Assembly: GCF_014201355.1 (NCBI RefSeq)
Contig: NZ_JACHEG010000002.1
Coordinates: forward strand, 124,001-188,000
Direction: 5' to 3'
Length of the DNA stretch: 64,000 nucleotides
DNA from: Aliirhizobium wenxiniae
GTDB lineage: Bacteria > Pseudomonadota > Alphaproteobacteria > Rhizobiales > Rhizobiaceae
Made by a program: the position numbers and the translations under genes. Under the pieces are notes generated by a model. That model saw only the letters and a list, made by a program, of their open reading frames with translations. It was not told the DNA's origin and did not search any database. Of the stretch, positions 1-12,200 are shown one piece after another. Each line of letters opens with the position of its first letter. Position 1 is the stretch's first letter.

Positions 1-997
1 CACCTTCGGTATCATGCCGACCGAAGCGGCAACCGGTTACGGTTATATAGAAGTTGGCAAAGATCTCGGTGACGGTGCCAAGGCTGTGAAACGTTTCGTC
101 GAGAAGCCGGATGCCGACAAGGCCGCTGCCATGCTGGGTGCCGGCGGCTTCCTGTGGAACTCGGGCATCTTCATGTTTGGCGCCGCACAGGTTCTCTCCG
201 AAATGCAGAAATATGCGCCCGCCGTTGCCGATGCGGCGGCTGCATCCGTTGCCAAGGCGCAGAACGATCTCGACTTCGTGCGGCTCGATGCAGAGGCGTT
301 CAGCAAGGCCACCGACATTTCCATCGATTATGCGATCATGGAAAAGACCGCCAATGCTGCGGTCGTCCCCTCCTCCTTCTCCTGGTCCGACATGGGAAGC
401 TGGGATGCCGTATGGAAGCTCGGCAAGCAGGATACCGACGGCAACGTCGCGCTCGGAAATGCTACGGTCGTCAACACCCGCAATTCGCTCGTCATGTCGC
501 GCACCAGCCATCTCGCAGTTCAGGGATTGGATGGCGTTGCCGTCATCGCCAGCGAGGACGCCGTCTATGTCGGCAAGCTCGATGAGAGCCAAAGTGTCGG
601 TTCTCTGGTCAAGCTGCTCGGATCAACCAAAGGCACCGCAGCACTGACCCAGACCCATCCGACCTCCTATCGCCCCTGGGGCGGATATACGTCGATCCTC
701 AACGGTGACCGGTTCCAGGTGAAGCGGCTGTTCGTGACGCCGGGCAAGAAGCTGTCGTTGCAGAAGCATCATCACCGGTCCGAACACTGGATCTGCGTCA
801 AGGGTACGGCGGAAGTCACGGTTGGCGACGAGATCAAGATCGTGCGCGAAAACGAGTCGGTCTACATTCCGCAGGGCGAAGTCCACCGCCTCGCAAATCC
901 CGGCAAGATCATGCTCGAAATGATTGAGGTACAGACCGGTTCCTATCTCGGGGAAGACGACATCATCCGCATTGTCGATGAGTTCGGACGAGGGTAA
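1..997 (+). CDS. manC: Mannose-1-phosphate guanylyltransferase / mannose-6-phosphate isomerase, 3' part
   Basis: Makes GDP-mannose from mannose-1-phosphate and GTP; the type II fusion also isomerises fructose-6-phosphate to mannose-6-phosphate. The gene is cut by the window edge. The frame is open from base 2, and the ATG at 14 lies inside the conserved stretch GIMPTEAATGYGYI, so it is not the start. The first ~215 visible residues are the rest of the nucleotidyltransferase domain. The last ~105 form a cupin isomerase domain, with RPWGGY at its start, the histidine cluster HHHRSEHW, and GEVHRL near the end. It lies 115 bp upstream of rkpK on the same strand, so two sugar-nucleotide precursors for surface polysaccharide are made side by side. 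Family assignment is secure; which polysaccharide it serves is not visible. Confidence 0.93.
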   Translation, partial: TFGIMPTEAATGYGYIEVGKDLGDGAKAVKRFVEKPDADKAAAMLGAGGFLWNSGIFMFGAAQVLSEMQKYAPAVADAAAASVAKAQNDLDFVRLDAEAFSKATDISIDYAIMEKTANAAVVPSSFSWSDMGSWDAVWKLGKQDTDGNVALGNATVVNTRNSLVMSRTSHLAVQGLDGVAVIASEDAVYVGKLDESQSVGSLVKLLGSTKGTAALTQTHPTSYRPWGGYTSILNGDRFQVKRLFVTPGKKLSLQKHHHRSEHWICVKGTAEVTVGDEIKIVRENESVYIPQGEVHRLANPGKIMLEMIEVQTGSYLGEDDIIRIVDEFGRG

Positions 998-1112
998 TAA
1001 CTGCCCTGACAAAAAGCGTAGCCGGTACTTATGTTGCCGGCTACGGTGTCATCGATCTGTCGGCGAAAAGTCTTATCGGTCGATTGGCATGATTTGATAG
1101 GAAGGCAGCTTT

Positions 1113-2420
1113 ATGCGCATCGTCATGGTTGGCTCGGGATATGTCGGGCTTGTGTCTGGGGCATGTTTTGCCGATTTCGGTCACAAGGTGATCTGCGTCG
1201 ACAAGGCGGAAGAGAAGATCGAGGCGCTGAGGCAAGGCATCATCCCGATCTTCGAACCGGGCCTCGATGCGCTGGTCGAAACCAACGTCAAGGCGGGCCG
1301 CCTCTCCTTCACCACCGAGCTTGCGCCGGCTGTGGCCGAAGCTGATGTCGTGTTCATCGCTGTCGGCACGCCTTCCCGCCGCGGCGACGGTCATGCCGAC
1401 CTTGGTTATGTCTATGCCGCTTCGAAGGAAATCGCCGAGGCGATGAAAGGCTTTACCGTTGTCGTCACCAAATCGACCGTGCCGGTCGGCACCGGTGACG
1501 AGGTGGAGCGGATCATTCGCGAGAGTAATCCGGATGCGGATTTTGCCGTGGTCTCGAACCCCGAGTTCCTGCGAGAGGGTGCTGCCATCGAGGACTTCAA
1601 GCGGCCGGACCGTATCGTCGTCGGCATCTCCGACGAGCGTGCCCGTCCGGTGATGAACGAAGTCTATCGGCCGCTTTACCTTAACCAGGCGCCAATTCTC
1701 TACACCAGCCGCCGCACGTCCGAGCTGATCAAGTACGCGGCCAATGCCTTCCTCGCCATGAAGATCACCTTCATCAACGAGATTGCGGATCTGTGCGAGC
1801 GGGTCGGAGCCGATGTGCAGGACGTATCGCGCGGCATCGGGCTTGATGGCCGTATCGGCTCGAAATTCCTGCATGCCGGCCCCGGTTATGGCGGCTCCTG
1901 CTTCCCGAAGGATACGCTGGCTCTCGCCAAGACCGCACAGGACTACGAAAGCCCGGTCCGCCTGATCGAAACGACGATCGCCATCAACGACAACCGCAAG
2001 CGGGCCATGGGCCGCAAGGTGATTGCAGCTGCAGGCGGCGATGTACGCGGCAAGAAGGTGGCCGTCTTCGGCCTGACCTTCAAGCCGAATACCGACGACA
2101 TGCGCGACAGTCCGGCAATTGCCATCGTCCAGACGCTGAAGGATGCCGGTGCGATCGTTGCCGGTTACGATCCGGAGGGCATGGACAACGCACGTCAGAT
2201 GATGGAGATCGATTTTGCGACCGATCCTTACGAGGCGGCCGAAGGCGCGGATGTCGCGGTTCTCGTGACCGAATGGAACGAGTTCCGGGCGCTCGATCTA
2301 GACCGACTGAAGACGATCATGGCGACACCGGTGTTCGTCGACCTGCGCAATGTCTATCGCGCTCATGAGGTCGAGCCGCATGGCTTTACCTATCACAGCA
2401 TCGGCAAAAACAGCGGCTGA
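1113..2420 (+). CDS. rkpK: UDP-glucose 6-dehydrogenase
   Basis: Cytoplasmic NAD-dependent oxidation of UDP-glucose to UDP-glucuronate, a precursor of acidic capsular and exopolysaccharides and the source of galacturonate units. The 435-residue protein opens with the Rossmann motif GSGYVGLVSG. It carries the catalytic cysteine (about Cys263) in GPGYGGSCFPKD and the C-terminal UDP-binding region with FKPNTDDMRDS. Length matches the family. The ATG at 1113 has a good Shine-Dalgarno (AGGAAGG) 8-10 bases upstream. In Sinorhizobium meliloti the orthologue is rkpK, required for capsule. Here it lies 4.6 kb from rkpH, which fits a capsule role, but katG and two other genes intervene. Confidence 0.95.
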   Translation: MRIVMVGSGYVGLVSGACFADFGHKVICVDKAEEKIEALRQGIIPIFEPGLDALVETNVKAGRLSFTTELAPAVAEADVVFIAVGTPSRRGDGHADLGYVYAASKEIAEAMKGFTVVVTKSTVPVGTGDEVERIIRESNPDADFAVVSNPEFLREGAAIEDFKRPDRIVVGISDERARPVMNEVYRPLYLNQAPILYTSRRTSELIKYAANAFLAMKITFINEIADLCERVGADVQDVSRGIGLDGRIGSKFLHAGPGYGGSCFPKDTLALAKTAQDYESPVRLIETTIAINDNRKRAMGRKVIAAAGGDVRGKKVAVFGLTFKPNTDDMRDSPAIAIVQTLKDAGAIVAGYDPEGMDNARQMMEIDFATDPYEAAEGADVAVLVTEWNEFRALDLDRLKTIMATPVFVDLRNVYRAHEVEPHGFTYHSIGKNSG

Positions 2421-2564
2421 GAAGGTTCATATCGGCGGAAATTATGACGGTCGGAATGCGGTTTCCTGAAATTGTCAGCATTTTCATCGGCTATTGCTAA
2501 CCATTTCGGTTCACGTCGCGCAAACTTTCAAATGGCACATTGAGCCTTCATTCAAGAGGTTCGA

Positions 2565-2708
2565 ATGTCGTCTCGTCTTCGCAATATGATCGTGGTGTTT
2601 GCCGTATCGATTCTGATGTGGGCAGGCATGCTGCATGGAACTCTGGCGCTTTATGCCGGCCTAACCGGCGCGTCGACGGATGACATGACGACGGCAAGCG
2701 TCCGCTAG
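2565..2708 (+). CDS. Small hydrophobic protein, 47 residues
   Basis: A short ORF with a good ribosome site (AAGAGG, 5-6 bases before the ATG). It encodes a basic N-terminus (MSSRLRN), one hydrophobic segment of about 24 residues (residues 8-33), and a short polar threonine/serine-rich tail. This is the pattern of a single-span membrane peptide or a very short secreted protein. It occupies the gap between rkpK (145 bp upstream, same strand) and the convergent katG. I recognise no family. Small size makes chance possible, but SD spacing and membrane-like composition argue for a real gene. Confidence 0.45.
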   Translation: MSSRLRNMIVVFAVSILMWAGMLHGTLALYAGLTGASTDDMTTASVR

Positions 2709-2754
2709 GAATTCTCAGCTTAAAAACCGTGGGCGCTCGGGTGCGCGAAAACAC

Positions 2755-2774
2755 CGGGCGAGAAATCTCGCCCG
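2755..2774 (-). terminator. Intrinsic terminator of katG
   Basis: Perfect 9-bp stem (CGGGCGAGA / TCTCGCCCG) with a two-base centre, followed on the minus strand by a short T run (GTGTTTTCG). It lies 16 bp beyond the katG stop. Confidence 0.6.
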
Positions 2775-2789
2775 GCGATAATCTTATGA

Positions 2790-5309
<2,520 letters not shown>

Positions 5310-6149
5310 ATGGATCCAATGGCCCCTCGCCCTTACTCCCGGATGGCCGCTTCACCACCTAGACCGGCGAAACGCTGGCCGCTGATCGTGTTGATCCTTG
5401 CGGTTATCACCGCGGTTGCAGCGACTGTGTTGTTTGCCAACGATCAACGAAACCTCAAGACGTTTTCTTTGTTTCTCGGCATTCGCCTTCCGGTACCCGC
5501 AACAAGCGTAGCGACCGTACCAACCTCGAGTGATACGGCGAAGATTTCGAAACCCATCTCCCGGTGGCCTTGGCCCGGTTTCACTACAACGCCTGGCCTG
5601 ATCGAGGCCAACCCTACCCCGGCGGATATGTGCAGCAGACAGGCGGCAGGCGCGCAGGAAATACCAGCCTTTGCCGAATCGGAGCAACGCGGTTGGGAGT
5701 GCTCGATGCTGCGGGATGGTCTCGGAGCGAACCGCTCTGCCTCACTTTTCCTGCAGGCCCGTGGCTCTATGCATGAACCAGCAGATAATATTCGCGTGAA
5801 ATTCAATCTCGCCAGCGGCAAACTGGATGGCGAGCTTGCGACGCAGGCTCTAGCCTTTTTCCGTCTGGCTACTGCCATGCCGCGCGACCCGGCTCTTTCC
5901 GAAGTCCTGGCGAAAATGCTCACGACCCAGACGGACTTCTACTTTTACGCAGGTTACCAAGGCCTGACATTTCGACAGGAGCTCGGCGACCCCGGTCGAT
6001 ATAATCTGATCGGCACAGACCGGACATCGAAAATCCCGGGGGATCATCCTAGACTTTGGCCGACAGAACAAAAAATGGATATGCCCACGCAGGCAACGAA
6101 GACGGCAAGGATCCCGCGTCTCTTAACCCTGCCTGCAGTAAACGATTGA
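5310..6149 (+). CDS. Unknown membrane-anchored protein, DUF6030-like (paralogue of 18429-19277)
   Basis: A 279-residue protein with one N-terminal transmembrane segment (about residues 24-43, after a basic stretch) and a probably periplasmic domain. It shares with the product at 18429 the layout NxRN near the membrane, a cysteine followed by a GWEC/GEWEC motif, SLFLQARG versus SVIFIQIKG, and a late E-x-x-D-x-x-R-x-NL segment. I believe this is the rhizobial family named DUF6030; no function is known to me. The ATG at 5310 lacks a good ribosome site, so the true start is uncertain (5319 and 5343 are alternatives; see the overlapping GTG frame). A PPP-type phosphatase gene follows after 100 bp on the same strand. 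Confidence 0.6.
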   Translation: MDPMAPRPYSRMAASPPRPAKRWPLIVLILAVITAVAATVLFANDQRNLKTFSLFLGIRLPVPATSVATVPTSSDTAKISKPISRWPWPGFTTTPGLIEANPTPADMCSRQAAGAQEIPAFAESEQRGWECSMLRDGLGANRSASLFLQARGSMHEPADNIRVKFNLASGKLDGELATQALAFFRLATAMPRDPALSEVLAKMLTTQTDFYFYAGYQGLTFRQELGDPGRYNLIGTDRTSKIPGDHPRLWPTEQKMDMPTQATKTARIPRLLTLPAVND

Positions 6150-6249
6150 AGACTGCCTGATTTGCGAATATCGACAGTATGTTAACCCTCCTTTAGGGGC
6201 GGGTTCCCATTGTCTATGGGACTTTCCTGTCTGTGATTGGCGGCACTGA

Positions 6250-7035
6250 ATGCGCAAACTCATTGGCTGGATGAAGGGTCGCCCGATGGGGCAGCCCTCT
6301 CCGCCTTCTCGACGCCGGATAGATTTGGGTGACGAACCCGCAAGCTATCCGATCTACGCGATCGGCGATGTGCATGGCTGTCTGAAAGAACTCCAGGATG
6401 CCGAAGCCCGCATTGCAGCAGACATAGCCAGAACGGGCCGCCCGGGCCTGATCGTATTGCTTGGTGACTATGTGGACCGCGGACCAAGCTCCTATCAGGT
6501 GATCGAACATCTGCAGAAACCCAGCGATCTGGGCCTGCGCAGGCTTGCGCTCTGTGGCAATCACGACGACATCTTCAGCAAGTTCATCGAAGAACCCGAG
6601 CTTTATAGCGACTGGCTCAGCCTTGGCGGCGAACAGACATTGATCTCCTACGGTATCGATATCCATCACCTTACCGCCAGGAGAAAAGGGCGGTTGACCG
6701 ATCTTAAAGAGGTACTTGCCGAGGCCATTCCGGTAAACCACAAACAGTTCCTGGCCAACCTGCCCATATGCCTGAAGATCGGTAATATCGTTTTCGTCCA
6801 TGCGGGCCTGCGGCCCAGGGTCGGAATGGAGAAACAGACCGATGAAGACCTGATGTGGATCCGTGAGCCGTTTCTGAGCCAAGGCCCGGGCCAGCCGTTG
6901 CTGGTCGTTCACGGACACACGCCGCAACCGACGCCGGATATCGGCATGGGCCGCATCGGCATCGACACGGGCGCCTATTACTCGGGCAAATTGACCGTAC
7001 TCAAGATCGATGGCAGCCAAAAGGCTTTCGTTTGA
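6250..7035 (+). CDS. Metallophosphatase of the serine/threonine phosphatase (PPP/ApaH-like) family
   Basis: 261-residue cytoplasmic calcineurin-like phosphoesterase. All metal and phosphate motifs are present in order: GDVHG (39-43), GDYVDRG (72-78), GNHDD (103-107), VHAGLRP (about 180) and VHGHTPQ (about 222). This pattern fits bacterial PPP protein phosphatases and ApaH-type dinucleoside polyphosphate hydrolases; sequence alone does not settle the substrate. Its 3' end converges with rkpH, 18 bp away. Whether it acts with the neighbouring membrane protein or the capsule genes is unknown. Confidence 0.85.
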   Translation: MRKLIGWMKGRPMGQPSPPSRRRIDLGDEPASYPIYAIGDVHGCLKELQDAEARIAADIARTGRPGLIVLLGDYVDRGPSSYQVIEHLQKPSDLGLRRLALCGNHDDIFSKFIEEPELYSDWLSLGGEQTLISYGIDIHHLTARRKGRLTDLKEVLAEAIPVNHKQFLANLPICLKIGNIVFVHAGLRPRVGMEKQTDEDLMWIREPFLSQGPGQPLLVVHGHTPQPTPDIGMGRIGIDTGAYYSGKLTVLKIDGSQKAFV

Positions 7036-7053
7036 AGCTGACGGCTCTTTGTC

Positions 7054-7839
7054 CTATCTGCCCAATTTCAGCCGATACCAGATCTCGACAAACGGTCTTG
7101 CAAGAGCACCAAACAGGGCAAGCGCCGAGATCGACGCCGTGAAATAAACATGGGCACTGCGGCGGTCGATCCCGGAAACGAGTCTTTCCGCAATCTCTTG
7201 CGCGCGTCTCGGCTTGATACGACCCATCAGCAATTCAGCCTCCTTCGGCCGGCTTTCAAGCTCACGGGAAAGCTGAGGCGTGTCGGTATCGGGAGGGAAA
7301 CAGACGCCGACCGTTACACCCTTCGGCATTGCTTCCAGTCTGAGGGAATCCGCAAACCCCACCAGGGCTGATTTCGAACTGCAATAGGCGGCGTAGGCAG
7401 GGATGCCGATAAAGGCAGCAGCGGAGGAAACGATCATGATGCGCCCTGCCCCGCGGCTTCTCATGCCCGCATAGACGGCTCTCACGGCGTTGACCACACC
7501 CACGAAGTTGGTCTGCCATTGGCTCTCGAACAGGTCAGGCGCCTGTTCGTGGAACCAGCCTGGCTCCACCACGCCGGCCGAGGCGACAAGAATATCGCAT
7601 GGCCCATGGACTGCCTCGCAGGCAATGATTGCAGACGACATCTCAGTGCAGACAGCTGCGTCGGCGGCCGCGAAAAAGACCTTTGCCCTTCCCCCGGAAG
7701 ATTTCTCTATCTCGCTGCACGCCTTTTCCAGACGATCAAGGTTGCGGGCGATCAATGAAACGGACGCACCACGCAGAGCGTAGACCTTCGCAACTTCAAG
7801 TCCAATGCCGCTAGATCCTCCGGTTACGACGACATGCAT
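7054..7839 (-). CDS. rkpH: RkpH, short-chain reductase resembling 3-ketodihydrosphingosine reductase
   Basis: NAD(P)H-dependent short-chain dehydrogenase, 261 residues, last gene of the rkpA-rkpG-rkpH run. Cofactor site TGGSSGIG at 6-13; the catalytic serine is in IVSSAA (about 139), with Y152 and K156 in YCSSK. The N-terminal HVVVTGGSSGIG, the motif PPDTDTP and a hydrophobic C-terminal segment (about 232-255) strongly recall eukaryotic 3-ketodihydrosphingosine reductase (KDSR/Tsc10). That enzyme reduces the keto group of the long-chain amino-ketone made by serine palmitoyltransferase. RkpG upstream belongs to that transferase family, so reduction of an alpha-amino-ketone made by RkpA/RkpG is a reasonable inference. 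S. meliloti rkpH is a capsule gene. The start 18 bp after the rkpG stop suggests one operon. Confidence 0.88.
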   Translation of the reverse strand: MHVVVTGGSSGIGLEVAKVYALRGASVSLIARNLDRLEKACSEIEKSSGGRAKVFFAAADAAVCTEMSSAIIACEAVHGPCDILVASAGVVEPGWFHEQAPDLFESQWQTNFVGVVNAVRAVYAGMRSRGAGRIMIVSSAAAFIGIPAYAAYCSSKSALVGFADSLRLEAMPKGVTVGVCFPPDTDTPQLSRELESRPKEAELLMGRIKPRRAQEIAERLVSGIDRRSAHVYFTASISALALFGALARPFVEIWYRLKLGR

Positions 7840-7857
7840 GGCCGTGCGCCCCCGAGG

Positions 7858-9285
7858 TCAGCTGTTGGGCGATTGAAGCAGTGGTGAAAGCTGCATCATC
7901 TGCTCCATGTTCAGCGATGCCAGACCGAAATTACGTTCCTGCAAGGCCTTCAGCCGACGCGCGGTTGCTTCAACGGCGTGTCTAATCTGATCGTCAGTGT
8001 GGTTGCAGGTAATGAAGAAACGCAGGCGTGCCTGCCCTTCCGGTACGGCCGGATGGATGATCGGCAGTGCGTTGACGCCATCTTCCAGAAGTTCGTTAGA
8101 CAATTGCACGGCCCTAAGCGAGTCGCCCACGAGAACCGGAACAACCGAAAACCCGACGCTGAGGCCTGTATCGAGGCCAGCCTTCCTGGCTTCTTGCAGG
8201 AACAGCGCGCCGTTGCGGTGAAGCTTTTCAGTTCGTTCCGGCTCGCTGCGCAGAATGTCGAGACCGGCCTTTGCTGCTGCTGCCAGGACAGGTGCGAGCC
8301 CGACGCTATAAACGAATCCGCCTGCCTCGGCTTTGAGGATATCCGCAAGTGCCTGCGAGCCGGCAATATAGCCGCCGCAGCTGGACGTCGTCTTGGACAG
8401 CGTTCCCATCCAGATATCGACTTCCTGCGGATCAACGTCGAAATGCTCGAACGTGCCCCTGCCCGTCTTACCCAGAACGCCTAGCGCATGGGCCTCGTCG
8501 ACCATCAGCCAGAAACCGTACCGACTGCGCAATTCCAAAAGTCTCGGCAGGTCGGCAATGTCGCCGTCCATCGAATAGACGCCCTCGACGATGACGAGGA
8601 CCCGGCGGAACTCCGACGAAAGCGTCTTCAGCACGGTTTCGAGATTATCAACATCGTTGTGGCGGAAGAGCCGCCGCGTCGCGCCCGACTGCTTGATACC
8701 CGCAAGCGCACTATTATGGATGAACTCGTCATGCACGACGAGATCCTGCGGGCCAACGATGCAGCTGATGGCTGCAACATTGGTCAGATAGCCGCTGACG
8801 AAGCAAACCGCTGCCTCGACACCATAAACCTCGGCCAGGGTTGCCTCAAGTTCCGTGTGGACGGGACGCTCGCCGGCAACAAGGCGGCTGGCGGAAGCGG
8901 AAATGCCGTAACGATCGATCGCTTCCTTGGCTCGGCTCGTGACCTTCGGATCCGTATTCGTCCCGAGATAGTCGTAAGAGGCGAAGTTGGCAAAGTTCCT
9001 GCCAGCCATGACGGTGGTGGCACCAGCCGCCACGTCGTGGGACCGATAGAAGGGATTGTCCACGCCGATCACTTCCCCGACCTTCCGTTGGGTCAATACC
9101 CGCTGGTATTCAGGAAGCTGATCGAATTTCAGGCTCTGGCGAAGCGGAGCCTGTGGTTGACGGTTCAGGCGCGCTTCGCGATTTCGGCCGGACACTTCAC
9201 TGGTCTGCCGCATTTTTTCCAGAAAACCAAGCTTCGCGCCCCCCGCGGGAGGTACTGTCGTTTCCGGCTTGTCTTTCTCTGTCAC
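7858..9285 (-). CDS. rkpG: RkpG, PLP-dependent alpha-oxoamine synthase
   Basis: 475-residue fold-type I PLP enzyme of the AONS/KBL/serine palmitoyltransferase family. These enzymes condense an acyl thioester with an amino acid, with loss of CO2. Visible motifs are VHDEFIHNSALAG, the cofactor aspartate in DEAHALGVLG, and the Schiff-base lysine in GTLSKTTSSCGGY (about residue 299). It carries about 80 extra N-terminal residues, basic and proline-rich, beyond the usual 390-400, perhaps for docking to RkpA. It starts at a GTG overlapping the rkpA stop (GTGA), a sign of translational coupling. In S. meliloti RkpG is described as an acyltransferase of capsule synthesis; amino-ketone release is my inference from family and context. 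Confidence 0.9.
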   Translation of the reverse strand: MTEKDKPETTVPPAGGAKLGFLEKMRQTSEVSGRNREARLNRQPQAPLRQSLKFDQLPEYQRVLTQRKVGEVIGVDNPFYRSHDVAAGATTVMAGRNFANFASYDYLGTNTDPKVTSRAKEAIDRYGISASASRLVAGERPVHTELEATLAEVYGVEAAVCFVSGYLTNVAAISCIVGPQDLVVHDEFIHNSALAGIKQSGATRRLFRHNDVDNLETVLKTLSSEFRRVLVIVEGVYSMDGDIADLPRLLELRSRYGFWLMVDEAHALGVLGKTGRGTFEHFDVDPQEVDIWMGTLSKTTSSCGGYIAGSQALADILKAEAGGFVYSVGLAPVLAAAAKAGLDILRSEPERTEKLHRNGALFLQEARKAGLDTGLSVGFSVVPVLVGDSLRAVQLSNELLEDGVNALPIIHPAVPEGQARLRFFITCNHTDDQIRHAVEATARRLKALQERNFGLASLNMEQMMQLSPLLQSPNS

Positions 9286-12200
9286 TGAGCAGCTGCTTTC
9301 TGGCTTTGGGTCGAGTGGCTCTTGACCAGACGGTCGAGCACCTCGTCCTGCGGAGCCTCCTCCTCCCCGCCACTACGTTTCGAAACTCTTTCGCGCAGGC
9401 GCGTGACCACGTCACTCACCGTGGTATCCTCACCTACACCGCTCAAGGGAATATCAAATCCGGTCTTCTGCTGGAAGCTCATACCCAGCTCCATCGCCAT
9501 CAGGCTGTCGAGGCCGACATCCTTAAGGACCTTTTCCGGCGTGATACTGTCTTCGGTGACACGCAGGATCGCAGCGATCTCAGCAGCCACGATCTTGTGC
9601 AGGATAGACTGAGCCTCATCGGCAGACTTGCCGTGGATCAGAGCTTCGAGATCTATCTGATCGCCATCGGCAGATGATTGCGCATTGCCAGCAGCCCGCA
9701 TTGCGGTCTCGAACACGCTTGCCGTCGCGATCGGCAGCATGCGGACTGCGTTCCAGTCCACTTCGGCGATCATTACCGCCGCACCATCGATACTGCCGGT
9801 CTCGCTCACCAGATAATTCTCGACCTGCTCGAGCGCATCGCGCGCCTTCATCGCGGTCTTGCCTATCCTCTTCGAAAGAAGCTCGTTGACCTCGGCGTTG
9901 CGAGCAAGGAAACCCGTATCGGCAATCGCACCGAAACCGACGGCCAGAGCCGGACGGCTGGCCGCGCGGCGCATGCGTGCAAGCCCTTCTAGGTAGCCGT
10001 TGGCGATAACATAGTTGGCCTGTCCGGGGTTACCGAGCATGGTCGTGGCAGACGAGAACAACAGGAAAAGCTCAAGGTCATCGTCGCGAGTCAGCTTATC
10101 CAGCAGTTCAGCACCGCGAACCTTGACGTCCACGACCGGTCGATTGCGGTCATCGGTCAGGTTCGACAGCAAAGCATCGTCCAGCACCATGGCGGCGTGT
10201 ATGATACCCTTGATCGGAGCCGCGGCGCGCAATTCGGACAGAAGAGCGGAGAGAGCTTGCTCATTGGTGATGTCGCAGGCATGCAGTGTTGCGACGACGC
10301 CGAGGCCAGCCCATTTCTCAATCGCCTTTATCGTCGCCTCATCGGCGATACCACGGCGGGAGCAGAGCGCGATGCGGCGCGCGCCCCTGGTGACGAGCCA
10401 ATCGGCTGCAACGAGGCCGAAACCACCAATGCCACCAGCAACGAGGAAGCCACCCTCCTCACTGAAGCGCAATGTCCGGTCGCTGGCGACAACCACCCGA
10501 TCCTTGCCACGAACTGGCGGACGGATGACGATCTTGCCGATCTGGCCGGCATTCTGCATCAGCCGGAAGGCACTGCCGATCTCGTCGTAACCGAAGGCAC
10601 GATAAGGCAGAGGCACAAGTTCGCCGCTCTGGAACAGTTCACCGATCTCGGCGAAGATCCGCTTGGTGATCTTCGGTAGATTGACCAGCAGCTGGTCGGC
10701 GTCGATGCCGAAATAGCTGATGTTGCGGCGGAACGGACGAAGGCCGATCTTGCGGTCGGAATAATAGTCGCGCTTGCCGAGTTCGAGGAAGCGGCCGAAG
10801 GGCTTTACCAGCTCCAGGCTTCGCTCCATCGCTTCGGAGAAGAGCGAGTTCAAGACGAGATCGACGCCCTCGCCATTCGTGACTGCGCGAACGCGCGAGA
10901 CGAAATCCAACGAGCGGCTGTCAAAGATATGATCTGCGCCGAGCGCTTCGAGAAAGCGGCGCTTTTCGACCGTACCGGCCGTGGCGATGACCTTTGCACC
11001 CTTCAGCTTAGCGATCTGCAGTGCGGCAAGACCGACACCGCCGGCGGCACCGTGAATGAGGATCGTCTCGCCCGGCTCGATATGGCCGAGCTGGACCATG
11101 GCATAATAGGCTGTCAGGAACGCGACCGGTACCGTTGCGGCAGCGGCAAAATCGAGCCGATCCGGGAATTTCGTAACCCCATCACGGCGGACACGAACAT
11201 GGGTCGAGAAAGCAGCCGGGCCGATGCCCATTACGCGATCGCCGGGCTTCAAGTCCGCGACGGCTGAGCCCACGCGCTCGACGCGACCGGCCATTTCCAT
11301 CCCGATCGTCGCACCGGCAAAACCGTCTTCAAGCGCTTCTTCAGGCAACAGGCCCATGGACCACATGACATCTCGGAAGTTGAGACCAGCAGCCTCAACA
11401 GCGATGATGACCTCATCCGCACCGGGTTCCTGAAGCGCACAGCTTTGCCAGATGATGCTATCGACGCGACCGCTGGTGAGCTGGTGGATGGTCGCAGCCT
11501 CGAAATCGGACGTCGTTCCATCGCGGCCAGCAGACGGGCCGGACGCCGCGCGGATTTCCAGGAGGCCATGTTCACCCAAAAGCCACTCGCGATTGGCGCT
11601 TGTCAGCGCCGCGATTCGATCAACAAGGGCAACCGCTTCATCGCCTTCGGCATCGATCATGTGAATGTCGACGGCATCATATTCATTCTGCAGAACACGA
11701 GCAAAGGTCCACAAACCGGCGTTAGCCGCATCACTGTTTTCTCCCGCAAGCGGAGAGCCACCCGGTGCCAGCACGATAAGCCGTGGCCTGCCCGTCGAGC
11801 CATTTGCCTGCCGCGTCATCCCCTCGGCAAGAGCCTTGAAGCGCGACAGTCTTGCAATCTCAAGTGCCGAAACGGCCTGTTCGATGCCGCGATCGGCAAG
11901 ATAAACGATGCAAACGGGTGAGTTCGAGTCTTCCGGTACCAGTTCCAGCGCACGTTCAGCCTCGGTCGCCTGAACGATAGCGGCATCGACAAAGGAAGAC
12001 GCCAACATCTGTTCGGATGCCTGTTCGGCAACAACGATCAGCCTGCCCCTATCCGCTTCCGTCAGCACAGCCTCGGTTTTGGCTCGGGATTGGGCAATGG
12101 CGAGGACAAGAGCCCCCTCGTCCACCTGTACATCCTTCACCGACGCAGCCTCAAAGCCGAGATCAGACAGAAGTGTCTCGACCTGCGCTGCGGTGGCAAG

